64,000 nucleotides of DNA from Desulfobacteraceae bacterium UBA5616 (GCA_002423615.1 DIKO01000052.1:7583-71582); one strand, 5' to 3'. Counted from the first letter of the stretch, positions 17,892 to 24,710 are shown. The notes: generated by a model not told the origin, from the sequence alone. Numbers and translations are program-made.

Positions 17892-18375
17892 AAAAATGCT
17901 TAATCTCCGAAATCGCCTTGCCGAAGCGCCTACTATGACGGGGCAGGTCCGAGCCGCAATGAAACACCTTGGGGTGTTTGATTACATACATCTGGAAAAC
18001 CTGGTCCCCCAGCATCCGGAGCGCCGCATTCGCGGGGTCATCACCGAATTCATAAAAACCGGGGAGATCGAAAAACTCGGCAACGGGGTCTACCGCTACG
18101 CCGGGAAAACCCGACGCCGGACCCTGCTGGACGTGATCTGGCATTTAGTGCGATCGCGGAAGCGGTTTTCAACAGATGATATCGAGCGGTTGTCATCCGC
18201 AGCCCGGGATACGGTCCTGGAATACCTGCACTGCCTGGCCCACATGGGATACATCCGCCAGGCCAGACGCGGCATCTGGCAACTGGTCAACGACCCAGGG
18301 CCGGACACGCCGGTGAACACGACCAAATGCGCCCGGCTTAAACGAATCAGAAAAAAACAAGGCGATGGGCGATAG
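17869..18375 (+). CDS. Winged-helix-like early phage protein
   Basis: About 168 residues from ATG 17869 inside the end of the ATPase gene. Two repeated units, one around QVRAAMKHLGVFDYIHLENL and RRIRGVITEFIKTGEIEKLG, the second around LLDVIWHLVRSRKRFSTDDI and DTVLEYLHCLAHMGYIRQAR, look like tandem winged-helix domains, each ending in a beta wing (GNGVYRYAG; RRGIWQLV). A DNA-binding role in early transcription or replication is inferred. Its C-terminus is basic (CARLKRIRKKQGDGR). An early longer frame starting at 17824 is less likely because it lies in a poor context. Confidence 0.65.
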   Translation: MSAASEYKKMLNLRNRLAEAPTMTGQVRAAMKHLGVFDYIHLENLVPQHPERRIRGVITEFIKTGEIEKLGNGVYRYAGKTRRRTLLDVIWHLVRSRKRFSTDDIERLSSAARDTVLEYLHCLAHMGYIRQARRGIWQLVNDPGPDTPVNTTKCARLKRIRKKQGDGR

Positions 18376-18426
18376 GCCATAGGCGATAGGAAAAACCCAC
18401 AGCCTATAGCCTATAGCCTATAGCCT
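18369..18426. repeat. 7-bp tandem repeats forming a long hairpin
   Basis: GATAGGC/CATAGGC/GATAGG units (18369-18390) are followed after 10 bases by AGCCTAT repeated three times plus AGCCT (18401-18426). The arms are inverted relative to each other, so RNA can fold into a long, register-slippable stem. It lies at the stop of the winged-helix-like gene and before the next gene. It may dampen transcription or protect mRNA. Tandem 7-mers of this type are prone to slippage. Confidence 0.7.
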
Positions 18427-18449
18427 GAAACCCGAAAGGAGAGAAATCC

Positions 18450-18638
18450 ATGAAACTGTCTGAAAGCCGTATCTGTCTGGACTGTGAAGAAGTTTTTGAA
18501 GACAACGAACACCAAGCCTGCCCGAAGTGCGCCAGCTTCGCGACCGCATCGCTTTTGTTGTGGATCGTTCCCCTGGTCAGCGTGTGCGCCCCCGTTATGA
18601 TGAAAAAAGCCCTGAAAGAAAGCGGCGACGTATGCTGA
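18450..18638 (+). CDS. Small zinc-ribbon protein with hydrophobic C-terminal half
   Basis: A 62-residue protein with two CxxC motifs (CLDC and CPKC) 18 residues apart, followed by a hydrophobic stretch (TASLLLWIVPLVSVCAPVMM) that could span a membrane or pack on the ribbon. AAAGGAGAGAAATCC precedes the ATG. The stop overlaps the start of the next gene. It is one of several small zinc-ribbon proteins in this early operon; specific function unknown. Confidence 0.65.
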   Translation: MKLSESRICLDCEEVFEDNEHQACPKCASFATASLLLWIVPLVSVCAPVMMKKALKESGDVC

Positions 18639-18913
18639 GGCTTACAGATCATTTTATCAAAAACTGGGAAAAACGTGTGGGCGGCGTGCCGACGGTCGAC
18701 ATCGTCCAGAAGATCATCCGGGAGGCGGTGATCGTCCAGAGCTGCGCCATTTATCAGGACCGGCACGGCAAGCCCTACCGGGTGCTGGGCATCTACTGGC
18801 ACACGGGCCTGGACGTGGTGATCAAGATCGATGAATTTTCCGGGAATGTCGTGACGGTTCTATCCAAGAATATTTCCGGCAACCCGATGAACAAACAACC
18901 GGTGAGGGGGTGA
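18632..18913 (+). CDS. Small hypothetical protein, 93 aa
   Basis: Starts at ATG 18632 overlapping the preceding stop, which marks coupled translation. The product has alternating basic helices and a beta-rich centre (LTDHFIKNWEKRVGG, IYQDRHGKPYRVLGIYWHTG, LDVVIKIDEFSGNVVTVLS), resembling the toxin-like BrnT/RelE beta-hairpin shape only loosely. I would not assign a family. A longer frame from 18527 lies inside the upstream gene and is not favoured. Confidence 0.6.
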   Translation: MLRLTDHFIKNWEKRVGGVPTVDIVQKIIREAVIVQSCAIYQDRHGKPYRVLGIYWHTGLDVVIKIDEFSGNVVTVLSKNISGNPMNKQPVRG

Positions 18914-18914
18914 C

Positions 18915-19118
18915 ATGGACGGTAAAGACAAGCGTTTTTATATGAACGAGTTGAAGAGCGCCCAGTGTTTCTGCGAACAGCCGAAAAAGCCGGGCCGGGC
19001 CTTTTGTTACAACTGCTTCAAGGCCCTTCCGAGGGAACTGAAATCCGACCTGTATCTGCCCATCGGGGGCGGGTACGAGGCCGCCTATGACGAGGCGGTT
19101 GAATATTTAACCGTATAG
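18915..19118 (+). CDS. Small zinc-binding protein, 67 aa
   Basis: Begins one base after the previous stop. Cysteines are arranged as CFC followed by CYNC (AQCFCEQPKKPGRAFCYNCF), a compact treble-clef or ribbon-like metal site. Its C-terminus is acidic (YEAAYDEAVEYLTV). Function unknown; by position it belongs to the early operon that follows transposase and ATPase. Confidence 0.6.
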   Translation: MDGKDKRFYMNELKSAQCFCEQPKKPGRAFCYNCFKALPRELKSDLYLPIGGGYEAAYDEAVEYLTV

Positions 19119-19128
19119 GAGGTGGACC

Positions 19129-19263
19129 ATGTTTAACGATTATAAATTTCTGATTTTTGCGTGTGTTCTGGTTGTGGCCGCGGCCGCCGTTTCAGCGATC
19201 CGCAGCAGGCTGAGGAAAACAGGCGAGCGAAAAGCGCTTAAAGAGCGGTTGAGGGGAATTTGA
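19129..19263 (+). CDS. Tiny single-pass membrane protein, 44 aa
   Basis: ATG at 19129 follows AGGAGGTGGACC, a very strong ribosome-binding site, and the frame MFNDYKFLIFACVLVVAAAA continues to VSAIRSRLRKTGERKALKER and a TGA at 19261-19263. One transmembrane helix (residues 7-22) is followed by a strongly basic cytoplasmic tail. Too short for most ORF callers. It could modulate envelope physiology or superinfection; that is inference from topology only. Confidence 0.6.
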   Translation: MFNDYKFLIFACVLVVAAAAVSAIRSRLRKTGERKALKERLRGI

Positions 19264-19267
19264 GGCC

Positions 19268-19840
19268 ATGAAAAATCCGTGCCTGTCGTGCCGCCTGGTG
19301 AGAGCCGACAAAAACAACCCCGAATGCCGGGAGTGCGACGCCAGGGTGGCCTATGTTTACAGCATCGGGGACATGACCCATTCAATGCCCATGCCCACAT
19401 TGACGAAGGAGAAAAAGCCGATGGAAACACAACCCGTAATGGAGGAGGCTGCGGAGCCTGCCAAAAAGTGCAATTTTTGCGGAGAGACAAAACCGCTCGA
19501 TGGTTTTGCGAAAAACCAAACCTGCCGGGACGGCCATGAGGGCCAGTGCAAGACATGCAAGAAGGAGCGGACTAAACTCAAAGACAAGGCGAAAGCACAA
19601 AACAAAGACCAACGCCCGCTGCCGGCCGATGCCCCGAAACCACCCGCCGGCCGGGATGAAAAGAGGTTCATCGTGGTCGATTTTTCATCCCATCCGGATC
19701 TGTACGAAAAAATCAAACAGATGGCGCAGCAGGAATTCCGGAACCCCGAGCAACAGGTTCTTTTTTTAATTCAGTTGTTTGACAAACCGCCCGTCAAAAT
19801 TGGAGGGACATCGGATGAAACTAGAGGATCTGGGATTTAA
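19268..19840 (+). CDS. Double zinc-finger early protein, 190 aa
   Basis: Two cysteine clusters are visible: CLSCRLVRADKNNPECRECD near the N-terminus and a second in the middle (CNFCGETKPLDGFAKNQTC, then CKTCKKERTK), the latter like small HNH-adjacent or homing-type zinc fingers. A basic Lys/Ala linker and a C-terminal alpha/beta segment (RFIVVDFSSHPDLYEKIKQM) follow. It overlaps the next gene by 26 bases. It may bind DNA or recruit a host protein; no enzyme motif is visible. Confidence 0.6.
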   Translation: MKNPCLSCRLVRADKNNPECRECDARVAYVYSIGDMTHSMPMPTLTKEKKPMETQPVMEEAAEPAKKCNFCGETKPLDGFAKNQTCRDGHEGQCKTCKKERTKLKDKAKAQNKDQRPLPADAPKPPAGRDEKRFIVVDFSSHPDLYEKIKQMAQQEFRNPEQQVLFLIQLFDKPPVKIGGTSDETRGSGI

Positions 19841-20522
19841 CCCCGATACCGGGACCCACAACCGGATGCTGACCCGGACCGAGAATGTGTTCGTCGGGAT
19901 ACTGTGGGACCACGTAGGCCGTGAAAACCGGATTCCCGGAATCCATCTGGCCGCCGCCTATAGTTATCAGATGGAGTTCGGTCGTGCGCCCGAGGAAATA
20001 TCAGCCATAATGGCGTTGTACACCAAACAGGAAAACGACGCCGCCAAACGACAGATCCGCACCCTGCACAATCACCTGCTGATGATGCACGACCAGGTCC
20101 CCATTTTAAGCGCTGCCGGCCTTATCGGGGGGTACTGGATCGCGGAAAGCGAGGAAGAGGCGGCCGCGTTTTTTGAAACATTCCGGAAACGCGGCTTGAC
20201 CGGCCTGGTAAAAGCCAGCCGGGGACGGAAGGCCGCGCTTGTGGACATGATGCAGCAACTGTCCTTCGAGTTCGATGACCTGGTCGACCAGACCGACACA
20301 TACGCCGGGTTTGTCCGTAGACGGGTGAGCGATCCCACGCCGATCGAGGTGGTGGATGCGTTCCTTGAGAGGATGATGGCCAACCCGGAAAAATTTTCAG
20401 ATGGATTGAGAAAAATCGGGCAGAAATACGGCGGGGTGCTGTTGCCCAAGGACCAGCTCGCGGCCGTCAAGAGCAAGGCCGCCGAGCTTACCCAGCTAAT
20501 GGAAGGGCTGCAAATCGCATAG
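19815..20522 (+). CDS. Hypothetical early phage protein, 235 aa
   Basis: The start at ATG 19815 is chosen because TGGAGGGACATCGG sits upstream; a longer frame opens at 19779. The protein is mainly helical with MLTRTENVFVGILWDHVGRE, an EEISAIMALYTKQENDAAKRQ helix and a long C-terminal coil ending LTQLMEGLQIA. I see no catalytic motif. In the transposable phages I know of, genes in this interval include DNA-binding and host-takeover proteins of unknown mechanism. Confidence 0.6.
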   Translation: MKLEDLGFNPDTGTHNRMLTRTENVFVGILWDHVGRENRIPGIHLAAAYSYQMEFGRAPEEISAIMALYTKQENDAAKRQIRTLHNHLLMMHDQVPILSAAGLIGGYWIAESEEEAAAFFETFRKRGLTGLVKASRGRKAALVDMMQQLSFEFDDLVDQTDTYAGFVRRRVSDPTPIEVVDAFLERMMANPEKFSDGLRKIGQKYGGVLLPKDQLAAVKSKAAELTQLMEGLQIA

Positions 20523-20533
20523 GAGGCATGAAG

Positions 20534-20740
20534 ATGGCAAAAGACCGATATAAAATCACCGCGCAGTGCGAAAATCCCCGATGCGGCTTCACTGAATTCG
20601 TCGCCTACCGAAGCAAAATCATCAAGACCGGGACCGGCGGCTGGCCTTATGAAATATCAAAGCTCGTGTGCCCGGGATGCAGGATGTGGGCGGATATAGT
20701 CGGCATTGAAAAAGAAGACACCGGAGGATGGGCCCCATGA
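20534..20740 (+). CDS. Small zinc-ribbon protein, 68 aa
   Basis: Two Cys pairs (CENPRC and CPGC) frame a beta-rich core (GFTEFVAYRSKIIKTG), the pattern of a zinc ribbon. The ATG at 20534 is preferred over 20528 because AGGAGG then sits seven bases upstream. The stop overlaps the next start (ATGA). It is one of the repeated zinc-ribbon theme in this operon; function unknown. Confidence 0.6.
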   Translation: MAKDRYKITAQCENPRCGFTEFVAYRSKIIKTGTGGWPYEISKLVCPGCRMWADIVGIEKEDTGGWAP

Positions 20741-20946
20741 GTCAGACAATATTGTGCAAAAAAGATTATTTGATGGAAAACGGCGCAGCGGCATTTCTGG
20801 CAGGCAGGAGATACCCCTGGAGATGGACTACGGAAGCAGAACAGGATGAATCGGGGTGCCATGTTGTAATTGATGGGGAAATCGGCAACGACCATTATCT
20901 TTCCATCGTCGATGTCATAAATTATTTTGAATCCGAGGGTGAATGA
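20737..20946 (+). CDS. Small hypothetical protein, 69 aa
   Basis: Starts at ATG 20737 within an ATGA overlap with the previous stop, with GGAGG upstream; 20728 is an in-frame alternative start. The product is acidic with a C-terminal helix (SIVDVINYFESEGE) and no recognisable motif. Coupled to the genes on both sides. Confidence 0.55.
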   Translation: MSQTILCKKDYLMENGAAAFLAGRRYPWRWTTEAEQDESGCHVVIDGEIGNDHYLSIVDVINYFESEGE

Positions 20947-20962
20947 ACCAAAGGGTACAGAT

Positions 20963-21376
20963 ATGGACAGGAAAAAATTAGCGGTGCTGCATGTCGCCAA
21001 GAAGCAGTTGGGCCTGGATGATGAGACCTACCGGGACGTGCTGGCGGCGCATGGCGGGGTGTCATCATCCGCAGATCTGGATGACGCCGGGTTTCTGAAC
21101 GTGGTGAGGCATTTCGAATCCTGCGGGTTCGTGAGCAGGTTCAACCCGGGGGCTCAGAAAAAACAACGGGCGGGGATGGCCACTGACAAGCAGATCAAAA
21201 AAATTTACGCCCTGTGGTGGTCGATGCCCAGCTACTATCAAAAGGGAAAAGAAATCAAGGCCCTGCGGGGATTTCTGCAAAAGCGGTTCCGGGTGGACCA
21301 CGAGAACTTTCTGACCTTCGGGAAGGCGCACCAGGTCATCGAGGCGCTGAAAAAAATCGGCACCCGCATGGCATGA
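20963..21376 (+). CDS. gemA: GemA (Mu gp16-like) regulatory protein
   Basis: About 137 residues from ATG 20963: KKLAVLHVAKKQLGLDDETY, then YRDVLAAHGGVSSSADL, and a second half ATDKQIKKIYALWW leading to HENFLTFGKAHQVIEALKKI. This two-part helical layout is the gp16/GemA family (DUF1018), a conserved gene of Mu-like phages that in Mu alters host DNA gyrase or gene expression. GACAGGAAAAA follows the start, and the next gene follows after 25 bases. Confidence 0.88.
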   Translation: MDRKKLAVLHVAKKQLGLDDETYRDVLAAHGGVSSSADLDDAGFLNVVRHFESCGFVSRFNPGAQKKQRAGMATDKQIKKIYALWWSMPSYYQKGKEIKALRGFLQKRFRVDHENFLTFGKAHQVIEALKKIGTRMA

Positions 21377-21401
21377 TAACGCATATGAACAGGAGGCTCC
21401 A

Positions 21402-21569
21402 ATGCCGACTCCAGTTGAAATTGAATCAAAATTCAATCAGTTTTACGCCGTTGTTCGACATCACGGCATGGTGAAATGGCGGCAGCGGTTTGTAGCCGAA
21501 GCTGTAAAAACCGTGGTGTTCACATGGACGGTTATCGCGGTAGGTTTTGCCGCTCTACGGTTGTTGTAA
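21402..21569 (+). CDS. Small single-pass membrane protein, 55 aa
   Basis: AGGAGGCTCC precedes ATG 21402. The product has a basic amphipathic start (MPTPVEIESKFNQFYAVV, then HGMVKWRQRF) and one membrane helix near the C-terminus (VVFTWTVIAVGFAALRLL). It is the last gene of the rightward early block before a terminator hairpin. A holin-like or superinfection role is possible by topology, but the position is far from the endolysin, so I leave it unassigned. Confidence 0.6.
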   Translation: MPTPVEIESKFNQFYAVVRHHGMVKWRQRFVAEAVKTVVFTWTVIAVGFAALRLL

Positions 21570-21611
21570 CATTTTGGAAGAAAGGAAAATGAAATGGCGA
21601 GGGCATCAAAT

Positions 21612-21634
21612 AGCCCCGGTGTCACGCCGGGGCT
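21612..21634. terminator. Hairpin terminator between convergent transcripts
   Basis: AGCCCCGG (21612-21619) and CCGGGGCT (21627-21634) form a perfect 8-bp stem with a 7-base loop between the rightward early block and the leftward two-gene cassette. No long T-run follows, so efficiency is uncertain. An 18-codon frame (21594-21650) crosses it and is probably not a gene. Confidence 0.5.
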
Positions 21635-21650
21635 TACGAGAGAAAAATGA

Positions 21651-22034
21651 CTAATCGGAAATCCGGAGTAAATCCAGGGTCCCTTGAGCTGCAGGCGGGA
21701 TCTCCCGGCCCTGCTCCCAACCCTGCACCGTTCGCGGGCTGCGGCCTATCCGGCTGGCCAGATCCTTTACAGTCCAATCGCGCCAGGCACGGATGGTTTT
21801 TGGCGCGGCGTCCGGGCCGAAATAGCCGTCATGGTATCCTGCGCGACGCTCGTCACGATGATGGTCACCTGACGCAGTCAACCACAGTTCATGCTCACCG
21901 GGATCCCCGAAATTGTCGCCATGATATCGGCGCCGTAATCCGCGCTGGTAGCCCATCCAATAATCTGAGCGCTCGCCCAGGCGGGCGAACGCCTGGGCTT
22001 TGCGCATTTCATGTTCAAACAGCGATTGTTTCAT
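21651..22034 (-). CDS. XRE-type HTH protein of an inverted cassette
   Basis: The 127-residue product has a polar N-terminal half rich in Arg, His and Gly (YQRGLRRRYHGDNFGDP) and a C-terminal helix-turn-helix WTVKDLASRIGRSPRTVQGW, then EQGREIPPAAQGTLDLL. The HTH at the C-terminus behind a separate N-terminal part recalls antitoxins of the MqsA/HigA style. It overlaps the upstream partner's stop by four bases, so they are coupled. Palindromic sites precede the pair, consistent with self-regulation. A conditional antitoxin or regulator role is inference. Confidence 0.55.
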   Translation of the reverse strand: MKQSLFEHEMRKAQAFARLGERSDYWMGYQRGLRRRYHGDNFGDPGEHELWLTASGDHHRDERRAGYHDGYFGPDAAPKTIRAWRDWTVKDLASRIGRSPRTVQGWEQGREIPPAAQGTLDLLRISD

Positions 22035-22366
22035 GCGGTCACCTCAGTCATGTCGGCGAGATCAAACGATGGTCCATAGGCGCCAATGCCGCCGATTTTG
22101 TTTTTGCAGTTCGGGAAATATGTGTCCTTAGACCGCGCCACCGTCCTGATATCATCCCAAACCAGATAGGACACCACCACATTTTCGTTTTCGTCGCAGA
22201 AATTTTTTTCGATGCGCTGCTGGAAAACGATTTCGTAGTCGTAGCCATATGCATTCCCCCCGGAAATGTCTCTCATCCAGTAGCGAAAATCGGACATGAA
22301 TTTTTTCTTCAAAATTTCACGAGCGTCTTTAATTCCGATCATTTTTTCACTGACAAAATTTCTCAT
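22031..22366 (-). CDS. Partner protein of the inverted cassette, 111 aa
   Basis: First gene of the leftward pair, with GGAGAAGACC before its ATG. Product: MRNFVSEKMIGIKDAREILK, then an aromatic-rich core (FRYWMRDISGGNAYGYDYE) and a beta-rich C-terminal half. I recognise no family. The arrangement (small gene plus HTH gene, own operators, opposite strand within a phage operon) would fit a toxin-antitoxin or moron cassette. Function is open. Confidence 0.5.
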   Translation of the reverse strand: MRNFVSEKMIGIKDAREILKKKFMSDFRYWMRDISGGNAYGYDYEIVFQQRIEKNFCDENENVVVSYLVWDDIRTVARSKDTYFPNCKNKIGGIGAYGPSFDLADMTEVTA

Positions 22367-22404
22367 GGTCTTCTCCTTGGTGGATGTGATTGTTTAAATG
22401 GATT

Positions 22405-22455
22405 ATATGCGCATGGTGCGTATATGTCAATAAAAAAAACGCATGGTGCGCATAT
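22405..22455 (-). promoter_or_regulatory. Paired palindromic operators of the inverted cassette
   Basis: ATATGCGCATGGTGCGTATAT (22405-22425) and ACGCATGGTGCGCATAT (22439-22455) are two copies of one imperfect palindrome, ATATGCGCA/TGCGyATAT around a TGG core, separated by an A-rich spacer. They lie 39-89 bases upstream of the cassette's first ATG, overlapping where its promoter should be. Such duplicated palindromes are typical binding sites for the dimeric HTH protein encoded by the same operon. Confidence 0.65.
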
Positions 22456-22522
22456 TTTTTTATTGCCCAAAAAGAGGCGGCTGTATGGACATGACCAGCA
22501 TTGAACTTGCGGAGGAACCGGC

Positions 22523-23038
22523 ATGAGGCTGATCTGCCCGTCATGCGGGGCCATCCACAGCGCGGAGAGCTGGGCCAACGATGTCGACACCCGGCAATGC
22601 ATGATCATGGTGGCCGATCTCCCCGGGGAGGTGTCGCGTCGGTGTCTCAATTACCTGGCGCTGTTCCGTCCGGGAACCAGGGCGCTGATCTGGAGCAAGG
22701 CCCTGCGGCTGTTGAAGGATTTATCCGACCTGGTGAGGGCTCCGGAGGTCATGTGGGAGAAGAAGCCGTCCCGGCCCAACACGGTCATGGTTTGGGCCCT
22801 GGCCCTGGACCGGGTCATCGAGCATCCGCCCAAGCGGCTGCCCCTGACCAGCCACGGTTATTTGCGCGCCATCGCCTGGGAAATCGCGGATGAAATGGAC
22901 CGGGGAAACGAGTCCCGGATTATCCGCCGGGAACATGCCGGAGACGGCGACGGCGTCCGAAAGATGAGGGAACGCCCACCGGCGATGACTGTGGAACAGA
23001 TGCGCGCGATCCGGGAGAAGGCGCTGGGGACGAAATGA
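22523..23038 (+). CDS. Early/middle phage protein with N-terminal zinc ribbon, 171 aa
   Basis: Begins MRLICPSCGAIHSAESWAND, with one CxxC and later His and Cys that may complete a metal site. The body is helical (EVSRRCLNYLALFRPGTRAL, IWSKALRLLKDLSDLVRAPE), with a basic C-terminus ending PPAMTVEQMRAIREKALGTK. Proteins like this are frequent in Mu-like phages of sulfate reducers by my recollection, without known function. By position, after GemA, it is a possible middle regulator, but no Mor/C-type HTH is visible. Confidence 0.6.
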   Translation: MRLICPSCGAIHSAESWANDVDTRQCMIMVADLPGEVSRRCLNYLALFRPGTRALIWSKALRLLKDLSDLVRAPEVMWEKKPSRPNTVMVWALALDRVIEHPPKRLPLTSHGYLRAIAWEIADEMDRGNESRIIRREHAGDGDGVRKMRERPPAMTVEQMRAIREKALGTK

Positions 23039-23043
23039 CGATC

Positions 23044-23227
23044 TTGACAAACCTTTTTTTTTCCGATAACAATGGGGGCGTCAACTACAGGAGCGCCCCC
23101 GGCCTCCTCTGCAATCCGGCAAGGAAAGGGGGATTTGTATTTCAGGGCTATTCTTTATGCCCGAGATGCCGCGTATCGTGAGGTACGTGGGCGCCTCCTG
23201 TGCGCTGACACATCTCGGGCATTTTTA
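23044..23227 (+). ncRNA. Candidate structured small RNA with own promoter and terminator
   Basis: A perfect TTGACA (23044-23049) with GATAAC (23065-23070) at 15-base spacing could start a transcript near 23077. It would contain GGGGGCG/CGCCCCC (23074-23080 with 23094-23100) and a 12-bp perfect stem ATGCCCGAGATG/CATCTCGGGCAT (23157-23168 with 23211-23222) with an internally folded 42-base loop, followed directly by TTTTT. The 222-base gap has no supported gene: an open frame crosses it, but the next CDS has a strong start at 23261. It may instead be a regulatory leader. Confidence 0.45.
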
Positions 23228-23260
23228 TTGCCCATAACCGTCAAAAACAGGAGGCAAGTC

Positions 23261-24262
23261 ATGAACGAACACATCACAACGATCGGCCGTCCCGTGGACC
23301 CGCAAACCGGCGTTTCCCTAGTCCACATTCATCGGGATCAATGGTATCTCTTCCGCTGGCCGGATTACCAGCGCACCCCCAACATGACCCGCGTCAAGGT
23401 CATCGCCAAAGGCATCCGGGACGGCTATGAGCCCGGACCCGTCACCCTGTACGAACAGAACGGCAACCTGAACATCGTGGACGGCGGCCACCGGGTGAAG
23501 GCGTACATGCACAACATGGAGAAATTCAGCCATATCGCGCCGATTCTGGCCATCCTGTACCGGGAGAACGCCATCGAACAGAACGCCGCCTTTATCCTGG
23601 AAAACACCAAATTGCGCATGAACCCGTCCAACATCATCCGGGCGGACCACAAAAGCAAATGCTGCGGCCTGATCCGGGCAATGGGAGATCCGGGCGGCAT
23701 CTTCCAAGAATACATCGACCTGGAGAATTACCCCACCCGTCCCCTCACCCTCATCAAGGCGGGCATCGTGCTGACCATGCGGGACGAGGAACTGGAGATC
23801 AACAACCAGGCTTATCTTTCCGTGGCCAACGCGGTGAAGCTTTATGACGAGGTGATGACCCGCAAGGGAGACGCTGCCTGGACCAACCTGGTGAAGCTGG
23901 TGGAAGCCATACAGGCCCTGTGGGGAGAAACCGGAAGGCACTGGCTGAACTTCGGGGTTCTGGGGTTCGCCTTCTTCCTTTCCAAAAACGCGCCCCGGTT
24001 TTTCAATAAACGGGGCGAATTGGAAATAAAATCAACCAGGCTCAGCGTTTCTGAAAAACGTCGAGCCAGAGAATTCCAGGATTCGGTAAACTCCGACTTC
24101 GGCAAACTCGCCGCCCTCCGCGAGCGCTGGGAAGAAAGGGGGGACCAGTTATGGATCGAGGCTTCCCGGAACCCGCTCCGGATCGCCGGGCAGATCAATA
24201 CCCACTTCTGGAAAAACAAGCCCGTGTCCCAGCGCATCTGGCGGCCCGAATTGAGCTGGTGA
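23261..24262 (+). CDS. ParB-like-domain phage protein, 333 aa
   Basis: The start at ATG 23261 follows ACAGGAGGCAAGTC; the open frame extends upstream through structured non-coding sequence. The N-terminal half has YQRTPNMTRVKVIAKGIRDG and the ParB/Srx motif NIVDGGHRVKAYMHNMEK; the rest is helical (AYLSVANAVKLYDEVMTRKG). ParB-type domains in phages are often linked to DNA handling or modification. Whether it cleaves or binds DNA cannot be told. It is followed 13 bases later by a small gene and then a terminator. Confidence 0.7.
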   Translation: MNEHITTIGRPVDPQTGVSLVHIHRDQWYLFRWPDYQRTPNMTRVKVIAKGIRDGYEPGPVTLYEQNGNLNIVDGGHRVKAYMHNMEKFSHIAPILAILYRENAIEQNAAFILENTKLRMNPSNIIRADHKSKCCGLIRAMGDPGGIFQEYIDLENYPTRPLTLIKAGIVLTMRDEELEINNQAYLSVANAVKLYDEVMTRKGDAAWTNLVKLVEAIQALWGETGRHWLNFGVLGFAFFLSKNAPRFFNKRGELEIKSTRLSVSEKRRAREFQDSVNSDFGKLAALRERWEERGDQLWIEASRNPLRIAGQINTHFWKNKPVSQRIWRPELSW

Positions 24263-24275
24263 GAGGAGGCGAACT

Positions 24276-24488
24276 ATGAGAACGGATACCGACAGACAGT
24301 TCGCCAGACTGAGCGCCCGCATCGATTACTGCATGGACCGAATCGGCTACCTGAACGGCATGTGCGCGGGCATGGCGGCGGTGATCAGGGAGCTGGGGAA
24401 GAACGTGGCCGTGATCGAACAGGAAAAAGCGTCGACGCCGCCGATGGCCGTAAGGGGCGGGAAGGTGATTCCCCTGGGGAAAAGGTGA
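24276..24488 (+). CDS. Small helical protein, 70 aa
   Basis: GAGAGGAGGCGAACT precedes the ATG. Product: MRTDTDRQFARLSARIDYCM, then DRIGYLNGMCAGMAAVIREL and a basic end GGKVIPLGKR; an amphipathic helix or short coiled coil. It ends the early/middle transcript just before a strong terminator. Function unknown. Confidence 0.55.
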   Translation: MRTDTDRQFARLSARIDYCMDRIGYLNGMCAGMAAVIRELGKNVAVIEQEKASTPPMAVRGGKVIPLGKR

Positions 24489-24492
24489 TAAA

Positions 24493-24523
24493 TTTTGGAG
24501 GGATGTCAAACGTCCCTCCAAAA
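24493..24523 (+). terminator. Strong intrinsic terminator of early/middle operon
   Basis: TTTTGGAGGGA (24493-24503) and TCCCTCCAAAA (24513-24523) form a perfect 11-bp stem with a 9-base loop, right after the small gene's stop at 24486-24488. It separates the early/middle block from the lysis and structural genes. Confidence 0.75.
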
Positions 24524-24539
24524 ATTGTTGCAAAATAAG

Positions 24540-24695
24540 TTGACAATACTTTTTAATTTTAGTACAGGTTCCCCTGTATTTTCAATTCTGTTATTCTCAA
24601 TTGTTTGTTTTTCGTGGGCGTTTTGAAGCCCGGAAATTTTCGACTGTTGCTGTGGTTTAAACCCTGTTGCACCTGTCAAAAATTGCCGGGCTTTT
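24540..24695 (+). promoter_or_regulatory. Candidate late promoter and terminator-containing leader
   Basis: TTGACA at 24540-24545 is followed after 17 bases by TACAGG inside the palindrome TACAGG-ttcc-CCTGTA (24563-24578), an operator-like site overlapping the -10 position. Downstream, AAGCCCGG (24626-24633) pairs with CCGGGCTT (24686-24693), extended by AATTTTCGAC with GTCaAAAATT and an inner self-complementary GGTTTAAACC, and ends in TTTTT before the endolysin's ribosome-binding site. So late transcription may have to pass a terminator, which suggests activation and/or antitermination. The -10 match is weak. Confidence 0.5.
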
Positions 24696-24710
24696 TGTTT
24701 GGAGGCGCCC

